Part shown: one piece after another, positions 42,343 through 52,921 of the stretch
Numbering within the stretch: the first letter of the stretch is position 1
How the letters are laid out: every line of letters starts with the position of its first letter
Origin: Rubrivivax sp.
Lineage (GTDB): Bacteria > Pseudomonadota > Gammaproteobacteria > Burkholderiales > Burkholderiaceae_C
Length of the DNA stretch: 64,000 nt
Direction: 5' to 3'
Assembly: GCA_027484825.1 (NCBI GenBank)
Contig: JAIXSE010000016.1
Location: 62,001 to 126,000, forward strand
The notes under the pieces: generated by a model
The model's input: only the letters and a program-made list of their open reading frames with translations
Told to the model about the DNA's origin: nothing
Databases searched by the model: none
Program-made: the position numbers and the translations under genes

Positions 42343-45300
42343 ATGGACATGAACCGGAGGCACTTCTTCCGGGTGAGCGGGGCGGCCGTCATGGGCTCCA
42401 GCCTCGTGGCGCTGGGGTTCTCCCCCACCGCCGCACTGGCGGAGACACGCCAGTTCAAGCTCTCCCGGGCGACTGAAACACGCAACACCTGCCCGTACTG
42501 CTCGGTGGGTTGCGGTCTCATCATGTACTCGCTCGGTGACAAGGCGAAGAACGTCAAGAGCGAGATCGTTCACATCGAAGGGGATCCGGACCATCCGGTG
42601 AACCGCGGCACCTTGTGCCCCAAGGGCGCTGGCCTGCTGGACTTCGTCCACAGCCCCAACCGCCTCAAGTATCCGGAGATCCGCGAAGCCGGCAGCAAGG
42701 AATGGAAGCGCGTGAGCTGGGACGAGGCGATGGATCGCGTCGCCAAGCTCATGAAGGCTGACCGTGACGCCAACTTCGTCACCACCAATGCGCAGGGCCA
42801 GACCGTCAACCGCTGGTTGACCACGGGCATGCTGTGTGCGTCGGCATCGTCGAATGAATCGGGCTACATCACCCACAAGGCGATGCGCTCGATGGGGTTG
42901 CTCGCGTTCGACAATCAAGCGCGCGTTTGACACGGACCGACGGTGGCCAGTCTGGCCCCGACGTTCGGACGCGGCGCGATGACCAACCATTGGGTGGACA
43001 TCAAGAACGCTGACCTGATCCTGATCATGGGCGGCAATGCCGCCGAGGCGCATCCCTGCGGTTTCAAGTGGGTGATTGAGGCCAAGCACCACAACAAGGC
43101 GAAACTCATCGTCGTGGACCCGCGCTTCACCCGCTCGGCCGCGATGAGCGATTACTACGCGCCCATCCGCGCGGGGTCGGACATCGCCTTCCTGGGCGGC
43201 GTGATCAACTACCTCTTGTCCAACGACAAGATCCAGCACGAGTACGTCAAGCACTACACCAACGCCAGCTTCATCGTTGGCGAGGCCTACAAGTTCGAGG
43301 ACGGTCTGTTCTCGGGCTATGACGCGGCCAAGCGCAGCTACAACAACTCGTCCTGGGCCTATGAGATGGACGAGAAGGGGTTTGCCAAGGTCGACCCGAC
43401 CCTGCAGCACCCCCGCTGCGTGCTGCAGCTGATGAAGCAGCACTACGCCCGCTACACGCCGGAAATGGTCAGCACCATCTCCGGCACGCCGAAGGACAAG
43501 TTCCTCAAGATCTGCGAATCCATCGCGGAGACCTCGGCGCCGGGCAAGGTGATGACCATCATGTACGCGCTGGGCTGGACACAGCACAGCCAGGGCTCCC
43601 AGATCATCCGCACGGGTGCGCTGGTGCAGCTGCTGCTGGGCAACATCGGCCTGCCCGGTGGCGGCATGAATGCGCTGCGCGGACACAGCAACATCCAGGG
43701 TCTGACCGACCTGGGCCTGCTCTCGACCGCCCTGACCGGCTACATGAGCCTGGCCAAGGAGTCCGAGCAGGACCTGGACACGTACTACAAGACGCGTGCG
43801 CTCAAGCCGCTGCGTCCCAACCAGATGAGCTTCTGGCAGAACTATCCCAAGTTCTTCGTCAGCCAGCAAAAAGCCTGGTGGGGCAAAGCCGCGACCAAGG
43901 ACAACGACTGGGCCTTCCACTATCTGCCGAAGTGGGACAAGGGCTACGACATGCTGCAGACCTTCGACCTGATGCATCAGGGGAAGATCAACGGCTACAT
44001 CTGCCAGGGCTTCAACCCGGTGGCGTCGCTGGCCAACAAGACCAAGGTGGTCGAAAGCCTGTCCAAGCTGAAGTACCTGGTCATCATCGACCCGCTCGAG
44101 ACCGAGACCGCCAACTTCTGGAAGAACTACGGCGAGTATCACGACGTCAAGACCGAAGAGATCCAGACGACCGTCTTCCGTTTCCCGAGCACCTGCTTCG
44201 CGGAAGAGGACGGCTCGCTGACCAACTCCGGTCGCTGGCTGCAGTGGCACTGGCGCGGCGCCGAGCCTCCGGGCGAAGCCAAGCAGGACGCGGAAATCAT
44301 CGCCGAGCTGTTCCTGCGCATGCGCTCGCTCTACCAGAAGGACGGTGGTGCCTTCCCGGATCCGATCGTCAACCTGAGCTGGCCCTACAAGATTCCCAAC
44401 AGCCCTTCGGCCGAAGAGCTGGCGATGGAATTCAACGGCAAGGCGCTGGCCGACGTGTTCGATCCCAAGGACCCGACCAAGGTGCTGGCCAAGGCGGGCG
44501 AACAACTCGCCGGCTTCGGCCTGCTGCGCGACGACGGCTCGACCTCCAGCGGCTGCTGGATCTACGCCGGCGCCTGGACGCAGGCCGGCAACCAGATGGC
44601 CCGTCGGGACAATTCCGACCCGTGGGGCATCGGCCAGACGCTGAACTGGGCCTGGGCCTGGCCGGCGAACCGCCGCGTGCTCTACAACGCTGCCTCGTGT
44701 GATCCGAGCGGCAAGCCCTGGAATGGCAAGCGCCGCTTGATCAGCTGGACCGGCGACAAGTGGACCGGCTCGGACGTGCCCGACATCCGTCCGGATGCAA
44801 ATCCGAACGACCCGGATGCCGTGCGCCCGTTCATCATGACGGCTGAAGGCGTTGCCCGTCTGTTCGCGCCCACTGGCCTGGCCGATGGACCGTTGCCGGA
44901 GCACTACGAGCCGTTCGAGACGCCGCTGGAAGTCAACCCGCTGCATCCGAACAATCCGAAGGCCAAGAGCAATCCGGCCGCGCGTGTGTTCAAGAGCGAC
45001 TTCGAACAGTTCGGCAAGCCGGACAAGTTCCCGTATGTCGCCACGAGCTACCGCCTGACCGAGCACTTCCACTACTGGACCAAGCATGCGCGGTCCAATG
45101 CGGTGATCCAGCCGCAGCAGTTTGTCGAGATCGGCGAGGAACTCGCCAAGGAGAAGGGCATCGCCAATGGCGACACCGTCAAGGTCAGCTCCAACCGCGG
45201 CGCCATCAAGGCCGTCGCGCTGGTGACCAAGCGGGTGGCGTCGCTGGACGTGGGCGGCAAGCGGGTGCATACCGTCGGCCTGCCCAATCACTGGGGCTTC

Positions 45301-45414
45301 GTGGGGCTGGCTCGCCCCGGCTACCTGGTCAATACGCTGACCCCGTTCGTGGGTGATGCGAATTCCCAGACGCCGGAAGTGAAGAGCTTCACCGTCAACA
45401 TTGAGAAAGCCTGA
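42343..45414 (+). CDS. fdnG: Selenocysteine formate dehydrogenase, alpha subunit (in-frame TGA = Sec196)
   Basis: A 1023-residue molybdenum (bis-MGD) enzyme subunit that oxidises formate to CO2 in the periplasm. The signal is twin-arginine ([23 protein letters not shown]), so it is exported folded. The 4Fe-4S motif [13 protein letters not shown] comes first. At residue 196 the TGA (42928-42930) is read as selenocysteine in the context RV[24 protein letters not shown], which matches E. coli FdnG/FdoG including the residue number. The molybdopterin domains ([42 protein letters not shown]) and the C-terminal dinucleotide-binding domain follow. A simple gene finder would split it at the TGA into 42343-42930 and a second piece. 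selA, selB and selC are encoded downstream, which confirms the reading. Its partners are the next two genes. Confidence 0.96.
42928..42968 (+). promoter_or_regulatory. Bacterial SECIS element directing Sec insertion
   Basis: Immediately after the TGA the mRNA can fold: CCGACG (42937-42942) with CGTTCGG (42962-42968), then an upper stem GGCC (42945-42948) / GGCC (42954-42957) closed by loop AGTCT. The length, the distance from the TGA and the small GU-containing loop fit the SelB-binding hairpin of formate dehydrogenase mRNAs. Confidence 0.8.
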
Positions 45415-45416
45415 TC

Positions 45417-46379
45417 ATGTCCTCGCTTCAATCGCTCGACATCGCGAAGCGCTCGGCCACGACCACGCCCAGCCCTGACGCCCGCCGCCAGGTCATCGAG
45501 GTGGCCAAGCTCATCGACGTGTCCTCCTGCATCGGCTGCAAAGCCTGTCAGGTGGCCTGCATGCAGTGGAACGACCTGCGCGATGAGGTCGGTCACAACG
45601 TCGGTGTCTATGACAACCCTGCGGACCTGTCGCCGCAGTCCTGGACGGTGATGCGTTATTCCGAGGTGGAGGTCCAGCAGGACCGCCTCGAATGGCTGAT
45701 CCGCAAGGACGGCTGCATGCACTGCGAAGACCCGGGCTGCCTCAAGAGCTGTCCGTCGCCAGGTGCGATCGTCAAATACCAGAACGGGATTGTCGATTTC
45801 ATCTCGGAGCACTGCGTGGGCTGCGGCAACTGCGTCACCGGCTGTCCGTTCGACGTGCCCCGCATCTCCAAGGCCGACAACAAGGCCTACAAGTGCAGCC
45901 TGTGCTCCGACCGCGTCGGGGTGGGCCTGGAGCCGGCCTGCGTCAAGGCCTGCCCGACCGGCGCCATCCGCTTCGGTTCCAAGGAAGACATGCATGAGTT
46001 CGCCGAGGAACGCATCGTTGACTTGAAGGAACGCGGCTACGACAAGGCCGGTGTCTACGACCCGCAAGGCGTTGGCGGCACCCACGTCATGTACGTGCTG
46101 CAGCATGCGGACCAGCCCGAGCTCTACCACGGTCTGCCCAAGGACCCGAAGATCAGTCCGCTGGTCTCGCTGTGGAAGGGCGCGGCCAAGCCGCTGGCGG
46201 TGGCCGCCATGATCGGCGCTGCCGTGGCCGGTTTCTTCCACTACATGAAGGTGGGACCGATCGAGTCGGGGCATGACAACCCCGATGAGGACGAGGAACT
46301 GGCGGACGAGAAGGCCCGCAGTGCCGCCCATGCGCGGGGCTCGGACACGCGCACCGACGTCAACGGCCCGCGCGGCTGA
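45417..46379 (+). CDS. fdnH: Formate dehydrogenase beta subunit, four [4Fe-4S] clusters
   Basis: A 320-residue electron-transfer subunit carried to the periplasm with the alpha subunit. Four ferredoxin-type clusters are seen: [49 protein letters not shown] and [26 protein letters not shown] single C-terminal membrane helix ([22 protein letters not shown], around residues 262-283) anchors it, followed by an acidic tail longer than usual. It begins two bases after the fdnG stop and passes electrons to the cytochrome b subunit that follows. Confidence 0.96.
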   Translation: MSSLQSLDIAKRSATTTPSPDARRQVIEVAKLIDVSSCIGCKACQVACMQWNDLRDEVGHNVGVYDNPADLSPQSWTVMRYSEVEVQQDRLEWLIRKDGCMHCEDPGCLKSCPSPGAIVKYQNGIVDFISEHCVGCGNCVTGCPFDVPRISKADNKAYKCSLCSDRVGVGLEPACVKACPTGAIRFGSKEDMHEFAEERIVDLKERGYDKAGVYDPQGVGGTHVMYVLQHADQPELYHGLPKDPKISPLVSLWKGAAKPLAVAAMIGAAVAGFFHYMKVGPIESGHDNPDEDEELADEKARSAAHARGSDTRTDVNGPRG

Positions 46380-46393
46380 GGAAGGAGCGAACC

Positions 46394-47008
46394 ATGTTGC
46401 AACGCTATCCTGACGCACAGCGGATGAACCACTGGCTCATCGCCTTGCTGTTCTTTGGCGCCGGCCTGTCCGGCCTGGCCTTCTTCCATCCGAGCCTCTT
46501 CTTCCTGAGCAACCTGTTCGGCGGCGGCCCCTGGGCCCGCATCCTGCATCCCTACATGGGGCTGCTGATGGTGCTGGCCTTTGCCGTGCTGGCCCTGCAG
46601 CTCTGGAAAGAGAACCGCTGGACCAAGACCGACACCGAATGGGTGCGCCACAGCAAGGACATGCTGGCCGGTGACAAGTCCAACATGCCGCCAGCCGGCA
46701 AGTACAACGCCGGCCAGAAGGGCATCTTCTGGGTGATGGTGGTGTGCCTGGCCGTGCTGCTGGTGACCGGGATCATGTTCTGGCATGCCTGGTTCCCGGA
46801 GGGCAACATCCTGATGCGCCGCATCGCCGTGCTGCTGCACGCGGCTGCGGCCACCGGGCTGATCCTGGGCGTCATCGTGCATATTTACGCCGCCATCTGG
46901 GTCAAGGGCACCATCCGGGCCATGACTCGTGGTACGGTGACGGAAACCTGGGCCAAGCACAACCACCCCCTGTGGTACAAGGAAGTCAAGGAGCGTCCGC
47001 GCGCATGA
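46394..47008 (+). CDS. fdnI: Formate dehydrogenase gamma subunit, cytochrome b556
   Basis: A 204-residue membrane protein with four transmembrane helices (HWLIALLFFGAGLSGLAFF, ILHPYMGLLMVLAFAVLAL, FWVMVVCLAVLLVTGIMFWHAWF, VLLHAAAATGLILGVIVHIYAAIW) and the histidines that bind two b haems. It takes electrons from the beta subunit and reduces quinone. The subunit size and the C-terminal VTETWAKHNHPLWYKEV match FdnI/FdoI. It follows fdnH after 14 bases and overlaps fdhE by four. Confidence 0.95.
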   Translation: MLQRYPDAQRMNHWLIALLFFGAGLSGLAFFHPSLFFLSNLFGGGPWARILHPYMGLLMVLAFAVLALQLWKENRWTKTDTEWVRHSKDMLAGDKSNMPPAGKYNAGQKGIFWVMVVCLAVLLVTGIMFWHAWFPEGNILMRRIAVLLHAAAATGLILGVIVHIYAAIWVKGTIRAMTRGTVTETWAKHNHPLWYKEVKERPRA

Positions 47009-48126
47009 CTGCCACGAGCAATACGGGCAATCCAGGCGGCCCTGGCGAGACCGGCAAAACGGTCAGCAGCCAGATCCGCCTGATGACACCGGAGGAAATC
47101 GCGGTGAACGCGGGGGCTCGCCCCGCGCCGCTGCGATTGCCCGAAGCCGGTGTCTTCGCCGAGCGCGCCCTGCGCCTGCGTGAGCTGGCGCAGGACCATC
47201 CGATGCGGGACTACCTGCTGTTTGCCGCCGAGCTGGCCCAGCGCCAGCACGAGCAGCTCAAGCAGGCCCGCCCCCTGACGCTGCCCACCGAATCCGATCT
47301 GGCCGAAGCCATGGCGTCCGGCCTGCCTCCGCTGGACAGCCGCACCTTCACCCGCCAGAGCGCCTGGCGTGACGAACTCAAGGACCTGCTGCAGCATCTG
47401 AGCACGGCCGCCGTGCCAGCACCGGTGCAGACGCTGGCCCAGTCGCTGATGCAACTGGATGAAGCTGCGCTGGAACGCCAGGCGCAAGCCTTGTTGTCCG
47501 GCGGCGGACCCGGCCTGGACCCGGCCGCCGCACCGTTGCTGGCGGCCGCCTTGCAACTGCACTGGGTGCGCCTGGTCCAGCAGCTGCAGGACCGCTACCA
47601 GCGTGCCGGCAAGACCGAGCATCTGGCGCCCTTCGGCATGATCGACGATCCGACGGTCTGCCCCTGCTGCGGCTCGCGTCCGGTGGCCTCCATCACCCGC
47701 ATCGCGGCGGAGGTGTCCGGGCAGCGCTTCCTGGCCTGCTCGCTGTGCGCCACACAGTGGCATTACGTGCGCATCAAGTGCACCCATTGCCAGAGCACCA
47801 AGGGCATCAGCTTCCGCCAACTGGTGGACGATGACGGCCGGCTGCCCAACGAAGCGGTGCAGGCCGAATGCTGCGAGACCTGCGGTCACTATCTCAAGCA
47901 GGTCCATATGGAAAAAGACCTGCAGGTCGAGCCACTGGCCGACGATCTGGCGTCCCTGACGCTGGACCTGCTGGTGGGCGACCTGGGCCTGGTGCGGCAC
48001 GGATTCAATCCGCTGCTGATCCTGGGCGAGCCGGACGCCGGCGACGATCGACCGCCCGGGGATGACACCCAGTCACCCGGCCCGGCCCACGGCGGCGCGG
48101 CGCCACCGGATCCCGGAGGGCACTGA
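47005..48126 (+). CDS. fdhE: Formate dehydrogenase accessory protein FdhE
   Basis: A 373-residue cytoplasmic protein needed to mature respiratory formate dehydrogenases before Tat export; it binds the alpha subunit. The start at 47005 overlaps the fdnI stop. Cys4-type metal sites are seen in the C-terminal half: [32 protein letters not shown] and [11 protein letters not shown], as in rubredoxin-like iron-binding FdhE. The last ~40 residues are a Pro/Asp/Gly-rich extension beyond the usual length. Its place between the structural genes and selA fits cofactor assembly. Confidence 0.93.
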   Translation: MTATSNTGNPGGPGETGKTVSSQIRLMTPEEIAVNAGARPAPLRLPEAGVFAERALRLRELAQDHPMRDYLLFAAELAQRQHEQLKQARPLTLPTESDLAEAMASGLPPLDSRTFTRQSAWRDELKDLLQHLSTAAVPAPVQTLAQSLMQLDEAALERQAQALLSGGGPGLDPAAAPLLAAALQLHWVRLVQQLQDRYQRAGKTEHLAPFGMIDDPTVCPCCGSRPVASITRIAAEVSGQRFLACSLCATQWHYVRIKCTHCQSTKGISFRQLVDDDGRLPNEAVQAECCETCGHYLKQVHMEKDLQVEPLADDLASLTLDLLVGDLGLVRHGFNPLLILGEPDAGDDRPPGDDTQSPGPAHGGAAPPDPGGH

Positions 48127-48128
48127 GC

Positions 48129-49616
48129 ATGAAGCCCGAGGCATCCATGGTCCATGGTCCGAAGGCGAGTCTCCCGGCAGACGCCCCCGCGTTCTCGCCG
48201 GCCGCCCCCAAAGACCTCCCTTCTGTCGACCGTTTGCTGCGCGACCCGGCGGTGACGCCGCTGGTCGCAGCGCATGGTCATGCGCTGGTGGCCGCCCAGG
48301 CGCGAGAACTGCTCGACGCCTGGCGTGCGCAGGCGCTGCAAGGGCAACTGCCCCGGGCGCAACTGGACGGCATTGTCCAGGCCTTGCAGGCCCGCTGCGA
48401 CGCCCGCCTGACCCCGCGCATGCGCCGGGTGATCAACCTCACCGGCACGGTGCTGCACACCAACCTGGGCCGCGCGCTGCTGGCCGATGAAGCGCTGCAG
48501 CAGGTGCTGGCCTGCATGGGTTCGCCCAACAACCTGGAATTCGACCTGGCCCAGGGCGCCCGCGGGGACCGCGACAGCCTGGTGGAATCGCTCTTGTGCG
48601 AGATCACCGGCGCCGAGGCGGCCACGGTGGTCAACAACAATGCAGCGGCGGTGCTGCTGGGCATTGCTGCGCTGGCGGGCGGCGGACGCGAGGTGATCGT
48701 GTCCCGCGGTGAGCTGGTGGAGATCGGCGGCGCTTTCCGGATGCCGGATGTGATGGCGGCGGCTGGCGCGAAGCTGGTCGAGGTGGGCACCACCAACCGC
48801 ACCCATCCAAAGGATTACGAAGCCGCCATCGGCCCCGCCACCGCGCTGCTGGTGAAGGTGCACACCAGCAACTACGCCATCCAGGGGTTCACCGCCTCGG
48901 TGGATGAGGCGACGCTCGCGCCGATTGCCAAGGCGCATGGCGTGCCGCTGATGACCGACCTGGGCAGCGGATCGCTGGTGGACCTGGCGCAATGGGGTCT
49001 GCCAGCCGAACCCTTGCCGCAGCAGATGCTCAAGGACGGCTGCGATGTCGTGACCTTCAGCGGCGACAAGCTGCTGGGTGGGCCGCAGGCCGGTCTGATC
49101 GTCGGCACCCGCGAGCACATCCAGCGCATCCGCAAGTTCCCGATGAAGCGCGCACTGCGCCTGTCCAAGCTGCCGCTGGCGGCGCTGGAGGCCACGCTGC
49201 GCCTGTATCTCAAGCCGGACCGCCTGACGCAGGACCTGCCCACGCTGCGCCACCTGACCCGTCCGGTGGCCCAGATCGAAGCCCAGGCCGCCCGTCTGCT
49301 GGCGCCGCTGCGGCAGGCGGTGGCTCCGCGCTTTGAGGTGCGGGCTGCGTCGATGCGCGGCCAGATCGGCTCGGGCTCGCTGCCGGTGGAGACGTTGCCG
49401 TCGGCCGGGCTGGCGCTGGCGCCGGTGCTGGAGGGCAAACGCGGCACCGGCCGCGCGCTGGACGAATTGCAAACCGCGCTGCGGGCGCTGCCCCTGCCCA
49501 TCGTGGCCCGCGTGCAGGCCGACGAATTGTGGATGGACCTGCGCTGCCTGGACGAAGGTCCGCGTGAGGCGGAGTTCCTGGCGCAATTGCCGCTGCTGTC
49601 GGAGGCGCTGCGATGA
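48129..49616 (+). CDS. selA: L-seryl-tRNA(Sec) selenium transferase SelA
   Basis: A PLP enzyme (495 residues) that converts seryl-tRNA(Sec) to selenocysteyl-tRNA(Sec) using selenophosphate, forming a decamer in the cytoplasm. The N-terminal ~30 residues are a poorly conserved extension; the family begins near [21 protein letters not shown]. Further motifs are [82 protein letters not shown] and the PLP lysine in [17 protein letters not shown] (Lys314). Two bases separate it from fdhE, and it overlaps selB by four bases. Confidence 0.97.
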   Translation: MKPEASMVHGPKASLPADAPAFSPAAPKDLPSVDRLLRDPAVTPLVAAHGHALVAAQARELLDAWRAQALQGQLPRAQLDGIVQALQARCDARLTPRMRRVINLTGTVLHTNLGRALLADEALQQVLACMGSPNNLEFDLAQGARGDRDSLVESLLCEITGAEAATVVNNNAAAVLLGIAALAGGGREVIVSRGELVEIGGAFRMPDVMAAAGAKLVEVGTTNRTHPKDYEAAIGPATALLVKVHTSNYAIQGFTASVDEATLAPIAKAHGVPLMTDLGSGSLVDLAQWGLPAEPLPQQMLKDGCDVVTFSGDKLLGGPQAGLIVGTREHIQRIRKFPMKRALRLSKLPLAALEATLRLYLKPDRLTQDLPTLRHLTRPVAQIEAQAARLLAPLRQAVAPRFEVRAASMRGQIGSGSLPVETLPSAGLALAPVLEGKRGTGRALDELQTALRALPLPIVARVQADELWMDLRCLDEGPREAEFLAQLPLLSEALR

Positions 49617-51667
49617 TCGTCGGGACCGCCGGCCACATCGACCACGGCAAGACCACGCTGGTGAAAGCGCTCACCGGCGTGGACACCGACCGCCTGCCGG
49701 AAGAGAAGCAGCGTGGCATCAGCATTGCGCTGGGCTATGCCTATCTCGAGACGCCGGACGGCCAGCGCCTGGGTTTTGTGGATGTGCCGGGCCATGAGCG
49801 GCTGGTGCACACCATGCTGTCAGGGGCGACGGGCATCGACCATGCCTTGCTGCTGATTGCCGCGGACGACGGCATCATGCCGCAGACCCGCGAGCATCTG
49901 GCCCTGCTGTCCCTGCTGGGCATCGATCACGGCACGGTGGTGCTGACCAAGATCGACCGGGCCGACGAGGCCCTGCGGGCGCAGCGCCGGTCGGAAGTGG
50001 CGGAGCTGCTGGCCCATACCGGGCTGTGTGCGTCGCCGGTGTTTGAAGTGTCCGCCGCGACAGGGCAGGGCGTGGACATCCTGCGCGAGCATCTGCTGGC
50101 CCAGGCCCGCGGACTCGGTCGGCGCGATGCGTCGGGGCAGGGCTTCCGTCTGGCCGTGGACCGGGTCTTCAGCCTCTCCGGCGTCGGCACGGTGTGCACC
50201 GGCACCGCCTATGCGGGCGAGGTGTCGATCGGCGAGGAATTGCAGCTGGTGCCGCCTGATGCGGGTCAGACGCCGCGTACCGCGCGGGTGCGCAGCCTGC
50301 ATGCGCAAAATGCCGCCGCCACGCAGGCGCAGGCCGGACAACGCGTCGCTATCGGCCTGGTCGGTGTGGACAAGGACCAGGTCACGCGCGGCCAGTGGTG
50401 GGTGGCGCCGGAAGTGGCGCTGTGGACCGACCGCATCGATGTGCGGCTGCGCCTGTGGTTTGATGAAGCGCGGCCGCTGCGCAGCGGCACCACGGTGCAT
50501 GTGCACTTGGGCGCGTCGCAGACGACCGGCTCGGTGGCGGTGCTTGGCACGCTGGACGGTGAACCGCTGGACGCCATCCAGCCTGGCAATGAGGCGCTGG
50601 TGCAACTGGTGCTGCATCAGCCGCTGTGTGCCTGGGCGGGCGACCGGGTGGTGCTGCGGGATGCGTCGGCCACGCGGGCGCTGGCCGGGGGCGCGGTGCT
50701 GGATCCGTTTGCGCCGGTGCGTTATCGCCGCACGGCGCAGCGGCTGGCGGAATTGAAGGCGCTGCTGGCACCGACGGCCGGGCAGCGGCTGGAGGGCCTG
50801 CTGGCGCAGGCGCCGTTGGGCGTCGATGTGCAGCGCTTCGCGGCGGCGCAAGGGGTGGCGCGGTCGGTGCGGGCCGCGTGGCTGGCACAGGCGCTGCCCG
50901 CGGATGACTCGGTGTGTACGGTGCCGGGGCTTGAAGGGCCGCTGTGGGCGCTGGGGCCGGTGCAGACCGCCCAGGGACGGCAGGCGGCGCTGGAGCGGCT
51001 GGCGCTGTATCACCAGCAGCAGCCCGATGAACTGGGGCCGGATCTGGCCCGCTGGCGCCGTTTGAGCCTGCCGCGATTGGCAGAGCCGCTGTGGCGCGCG
51101 CTGGTGCATCAGCTGGTGGCGCGCGGAGAGGTGGTCATCACCGGTGCGGCGGCGCATCTGCCGGCGCATGGGGTGCAGTTGTCGGCGCTGGACCAGCGGC
51201 TGGCGCAGCGGGTGCTGCCGAAGTTGCTGGATGCAGGGTTTGAGGGCGCGTGGGCGCGAGATCTGGCCAAGGACTCGGGCGAGGCGGAGGCGCTGGTGCG
51301 CACGACGCTGGCGCGCTTGGCACAGCGTGGGGAGCTGTTTCAGATCGTCAAGGACCTGTACTATGCGCCCGCACATGTGGAGTCCCTGGCACGGCTGGCG
51401 CGTGGCGCGGTCGCCGATCACGGCGAAGTGACCGCCGCGACCTTCCGTGATCTGACGGGCCTGGGCCGCAAGCGCGCGATTCAGGTGCTGGAATTCTTCG
51501 ACCGCGTGGGACTCCTGCGCCGCGTCGGAGATGCCCATAAACTCCGTGCTGATTGCAGATTGTTCCTGGATGAGGATGAGGTTCTGGATGGGGAAAGGGC
51601 CGGTTCGGATACCCCCACCCGCCACCCCCCATCCCCCAGCAACATCCCTTCACTGGGGGGCCCTTGA
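49613..51667 (+). CDS. selB: Selenocysteine-specific elongation factor SelB
   Basis: A 684-residue GTPase that delivers Sec-tRNA(Sec) to the ribosome at UGA codons marked by a SECIS hairpin. The G domain has [35 protein letters not shown] (G1, G2), [12 protein letters not shown] (G3) and TKIDRAD (G4). EF-Tu-like domains II/III include [19 protein letters not shown]. Four winged helices at the C-terminus (residues ~390-650) bind the SECIS RNA, ending [30 protein letters not shown]. The last ~35 residues are Pro/Ser-rich. The operon fdnGHI-fdhE-selAB has gaps or overlaps of only a few bases. Confidence 0.97.
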   Translation: MIVGTAGHIDHGKTTLVKALTGVDTDRLPEEKQRGISIALGYAYLETPDGQRLGFVDVPGHERLVHTMLSGATGIDHALLLIAADDGIMPQTREHLALLSLLGIDHGTVVLTKIDRADEALRAQRRSEVAELLAHTGLCASPVFEVSAATGQGVDILREHLLAQARGLGRRDASGQGFRLAVDRVFSLSGVGTVCTGTAYAGEVSIGEELQLVPPDAGQTPRTARVRSLHAQNAAATQAQAGQRVAIGLVGVDKDQVTRGQWWVAPEVALWTDRIDVRLRLWFDEARPLRSGTTVHVHLGASQTTGSVAVLGTLDGEPLDAIQPGNEALVQLVLHQPLCAWAGDRVVLRDASATRALAGGAVLDPFAPVRYRRTAQRLAELKALLAPTAGQRLEGLLAQAPLGVDVQRFAAAQGVARSVRAAWLAQALPADDSVCTVPGLEGPLWALGPVQTAQGRQAALERLALYHQQQPDELGPDLARWRRLSLPRLAEPLWRALVHQLVARGEVVITGAAAHLPAHGVQLSALDQRLAQRVLPKLLDAGFEGAWARDLAKDSGEAEALVRTTLARLAQRGELFQIVKDLYYAPAHVESLARLARGAVADHGEVTAATFRDLTGLGRKRAIQVLEFFDRVGLLRRVGDAHKLRADCRLFLDEDEVLDGERAGSDTPTRHPPSPSNIPSLGGP

Positions 51668-51686
51668 GCCCCCACGTTTTGTCCCC

Positions 51687-51779
51687 GGAGGGGGAACGAT
51701 CCCGGTGGATCGGCCAGGCTTCAAACCTGGTGGGTGGCGCCATGCGTTGCCAGGTGGGTTCGACCCCCGCCCCCCTCCG
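51687..51779 (+). tRNA. selC: tRNA-Sec (selC), anticodon TCA
   Basis: A 93-base tRNA 20 bases after selB. It has the 8-bp acceptor stem typical of bacterial tRNA-Sec (GGAGGGGG 51687-51694 with CCCCCTCC 51771-51778), a 5-bp T stem GTGGG-ttcgacc-CCCGC, a long variable arm (around 51728-51752), and the anticodon loop CTTCAAA with TCA on stem CCAGG/CCTGG. The discriminator base is G779. The next bases are CCG, so the 3' CCA is not encoded, unlike the three tRNA-Lys genes in this window. Standard gene finders may miss it or read an open frame through it. Confidence 0.95.
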
Positions 51780-51904
51780 CCGGAAGCATGGGCTTGGCTA
51801 CTGCGCGGGGCGATCTTGCGTCTGCGGTGCTCGCCGTACGAGAGTACGGCTGCGCTCCTCAACGCAACCTCGCCCCGCTCGCGACGCCAATCCCATGCTT
51901 CCGG
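51780..51904. repeat. 125-base long interrupted palindrome directly after selC
   Basis: The segment folds on itself in nested arms: 51780-51792 with 51892-51904 (13 bp, perfect), 51794-51798 with 51886-51890 (5 bp), 51805-51813 with 51870-51878 (9 bp), 51816-51821 with 51862-51867 (6 bp), and 51833-51839 with 51844-51850 (7 bp) closed by a GAGA loop. It begins on the base after the tRNA-Sec discriminator. It could be a dispersed palindromic element or a structured RNA. Confidence 0.85.
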
Positions 51905-51906
51905 AC

Positions 51907-52006
51907 CACCTGCGTGGCGCGACGGCGCTGCGCGCGTCGCGTGGGCGGCACTTCGTGCGCCCACTTGCGAGGGGAGGGCGTATCGCGCCACTCCTGGGTT
52001 CAGGTG
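51907..52006. repeat. Second large hairpin, followed by a T-rich tract
   Basis: CACCTG (51907-51912) and GTGGCGCGA (51914-51922) pair with CAGGTG (52001-52006) and TCGCGCCAC (51983-51991). Inside, GTGGGCG (51941-51947) pairs with CGCCCAC (about 51958-51964). The segment is followed by ttttgtcctttttatt (52007-52022), then the start of the binding-protein gene at 52038. The T tract after a stem is terminator- or attenuator-like. Confidence 0.65.
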
Positions 52007-52037
52007 TTTTGTCCTTTTTATTCCTTTGGAGATCGTG

Positions 52038-52916
52038 ATGGCTGGGTTGATGAATCGGGTGGGTCGTGTGGTGCAAGCACTTGCAGTGGCTGGCTTGGCG
52101 GCACTGTCGATGGCTGGCGTTCAGGCGCAGACCGTTTTGCGGGTCACCGCCATTCCGGATGAGTCGCCGACGGAACTCGCACGCAAGTTCGCACCCCTGG
52201 GCAAGTACCTCGAGAAAGAACTTGGCGTGAAGGTGGAGTGGACCCCCGTCACCGATTACGCCGCCGCCGTCGAGGCCGTGGTCAACAAGAAGATCGATCT
52301 GGCCTGGTTTGGCGGGTTTACCTTCGTGCAGGCCAATGTGCGCTCCGGGGGCAAGATCGTGCCGCTGGTGCAGCGCGAGGAAGACGAGAAGTTCCGCTCG
52401 GTGTTCATCACCGAAGCCAGCTCCAAAATCAACAAGCTCGAAGACCTCAAGGGCCACACCCTGAGCTTCGGCTCCGCCTCCAGCACCTCCGGCCATCTGA
52501 TGCCGCGCAGCTTCCTGCTCGCCGCCAAGATCAACCCGGAAACCGACCTCAAGCGCATCAGCTTCTCCGGCGCCCATGACGCCACCGTCGCCGCCGTCGC
52601 CGGCGGCAAGGTCGATGCCGGCGCCCTGAATATCTCCGTCTGGGAAAAGCTGGTCAGCGAGAAGAAGGTGGACCCGAAAGAAATCCGCGTCTTCTACACC
52701 ACCCCCGCCTACTACGACTACAACTGGAGCGTGCATGCCGATATGCCTGCCGCCATGCAGGAAAAGCTCAAGCAGGCCTTCCTGAAACTCAACGACAGCA
52801 CGCCCGAAGGCAAGGAAATCCTCGCCCTGCAACGCGCCACCCGCTTCGTGCCCACCAAGCCGGAGAACTACGCCGGCATCAAGGCCGCCGCCGAGAACGC
52901 CGGTCTGCTGAAGTAA
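52038..52916 (+). CDS. PhnD-family ABC transporter substrate-binding protein, putative selenium oxyanion binder
   Basis: A 292-residue periplasmic protein with a signal peptide (cleavage near MAGVQAQT) and the phosphate/phosphite/phosphonate-binding fold: LRVTAIPDESPTELARKFAPLGKYLEKELGVKVEW, AVEAVVNKKIDLAWFGGFTFVQA, LSFGSASSTSGHLMPRSFL, SGAHDATVAAVAGGKVDAGALN. Proteins of this group encoded next to sel genes are often called putative selenate transporters. The neighbours here (formate dehydrogenase, selA, selB, selC) make selenate or selenite the best guess; phosphonate or phosphite remains possible. The open frame runs upstream through selC and the hairpins, but those parts are RNA features, not protein. 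ATPase and permease follow. Confidence 0.85.
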   Translation: MAGLMNRVGRVVQALAVAGLAALSMAGVQAQTVLRVTAIPDESPTELARKFAPLGKYLEKELGVKVEWTPVTDYAAAVEAVVNKKIDLAWFGGFTFVQANVRSGGKIVPLVQREEDEKFRSVFITEASSKINKLEDLKGHTLSFGSASSTSGHLMPRSFLLAAKINPETDLKRISFSGAHDATVAAVAGGKVDAGALNISVWEKLVSEKKVDPKEIRVFYTTPAYYDYNWSVHADMPAAMQEKLKQAFLKLNDSTPEGKEILALQRATRFVPTKPENYAGIKAAAENAGLLK

Positions 52917-52921
52917 ACCCC

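Noticed and set aside
42928-42930. Stop codon suggesting that fdnG is a broken gene
   Set aside because: The TGA is at the known selenocysteine position with a SECIS-like hairpin, and selA/selB/selC are encoded downstream.
42325-45291. 988-residue open frame on the minus strand opposite fdnG
   Set aside because: It is the antisense shadow of a GC-rich gene; it has no start signals and no motifs, while the plus strand encodes a complete formate dehydrogenase.
51531-52037. Upstream extension of the binding-protein frame through selC
   Set aside because: These bases form the tRNA-Sec and two hairpins; the signal peptide starts at 52038.
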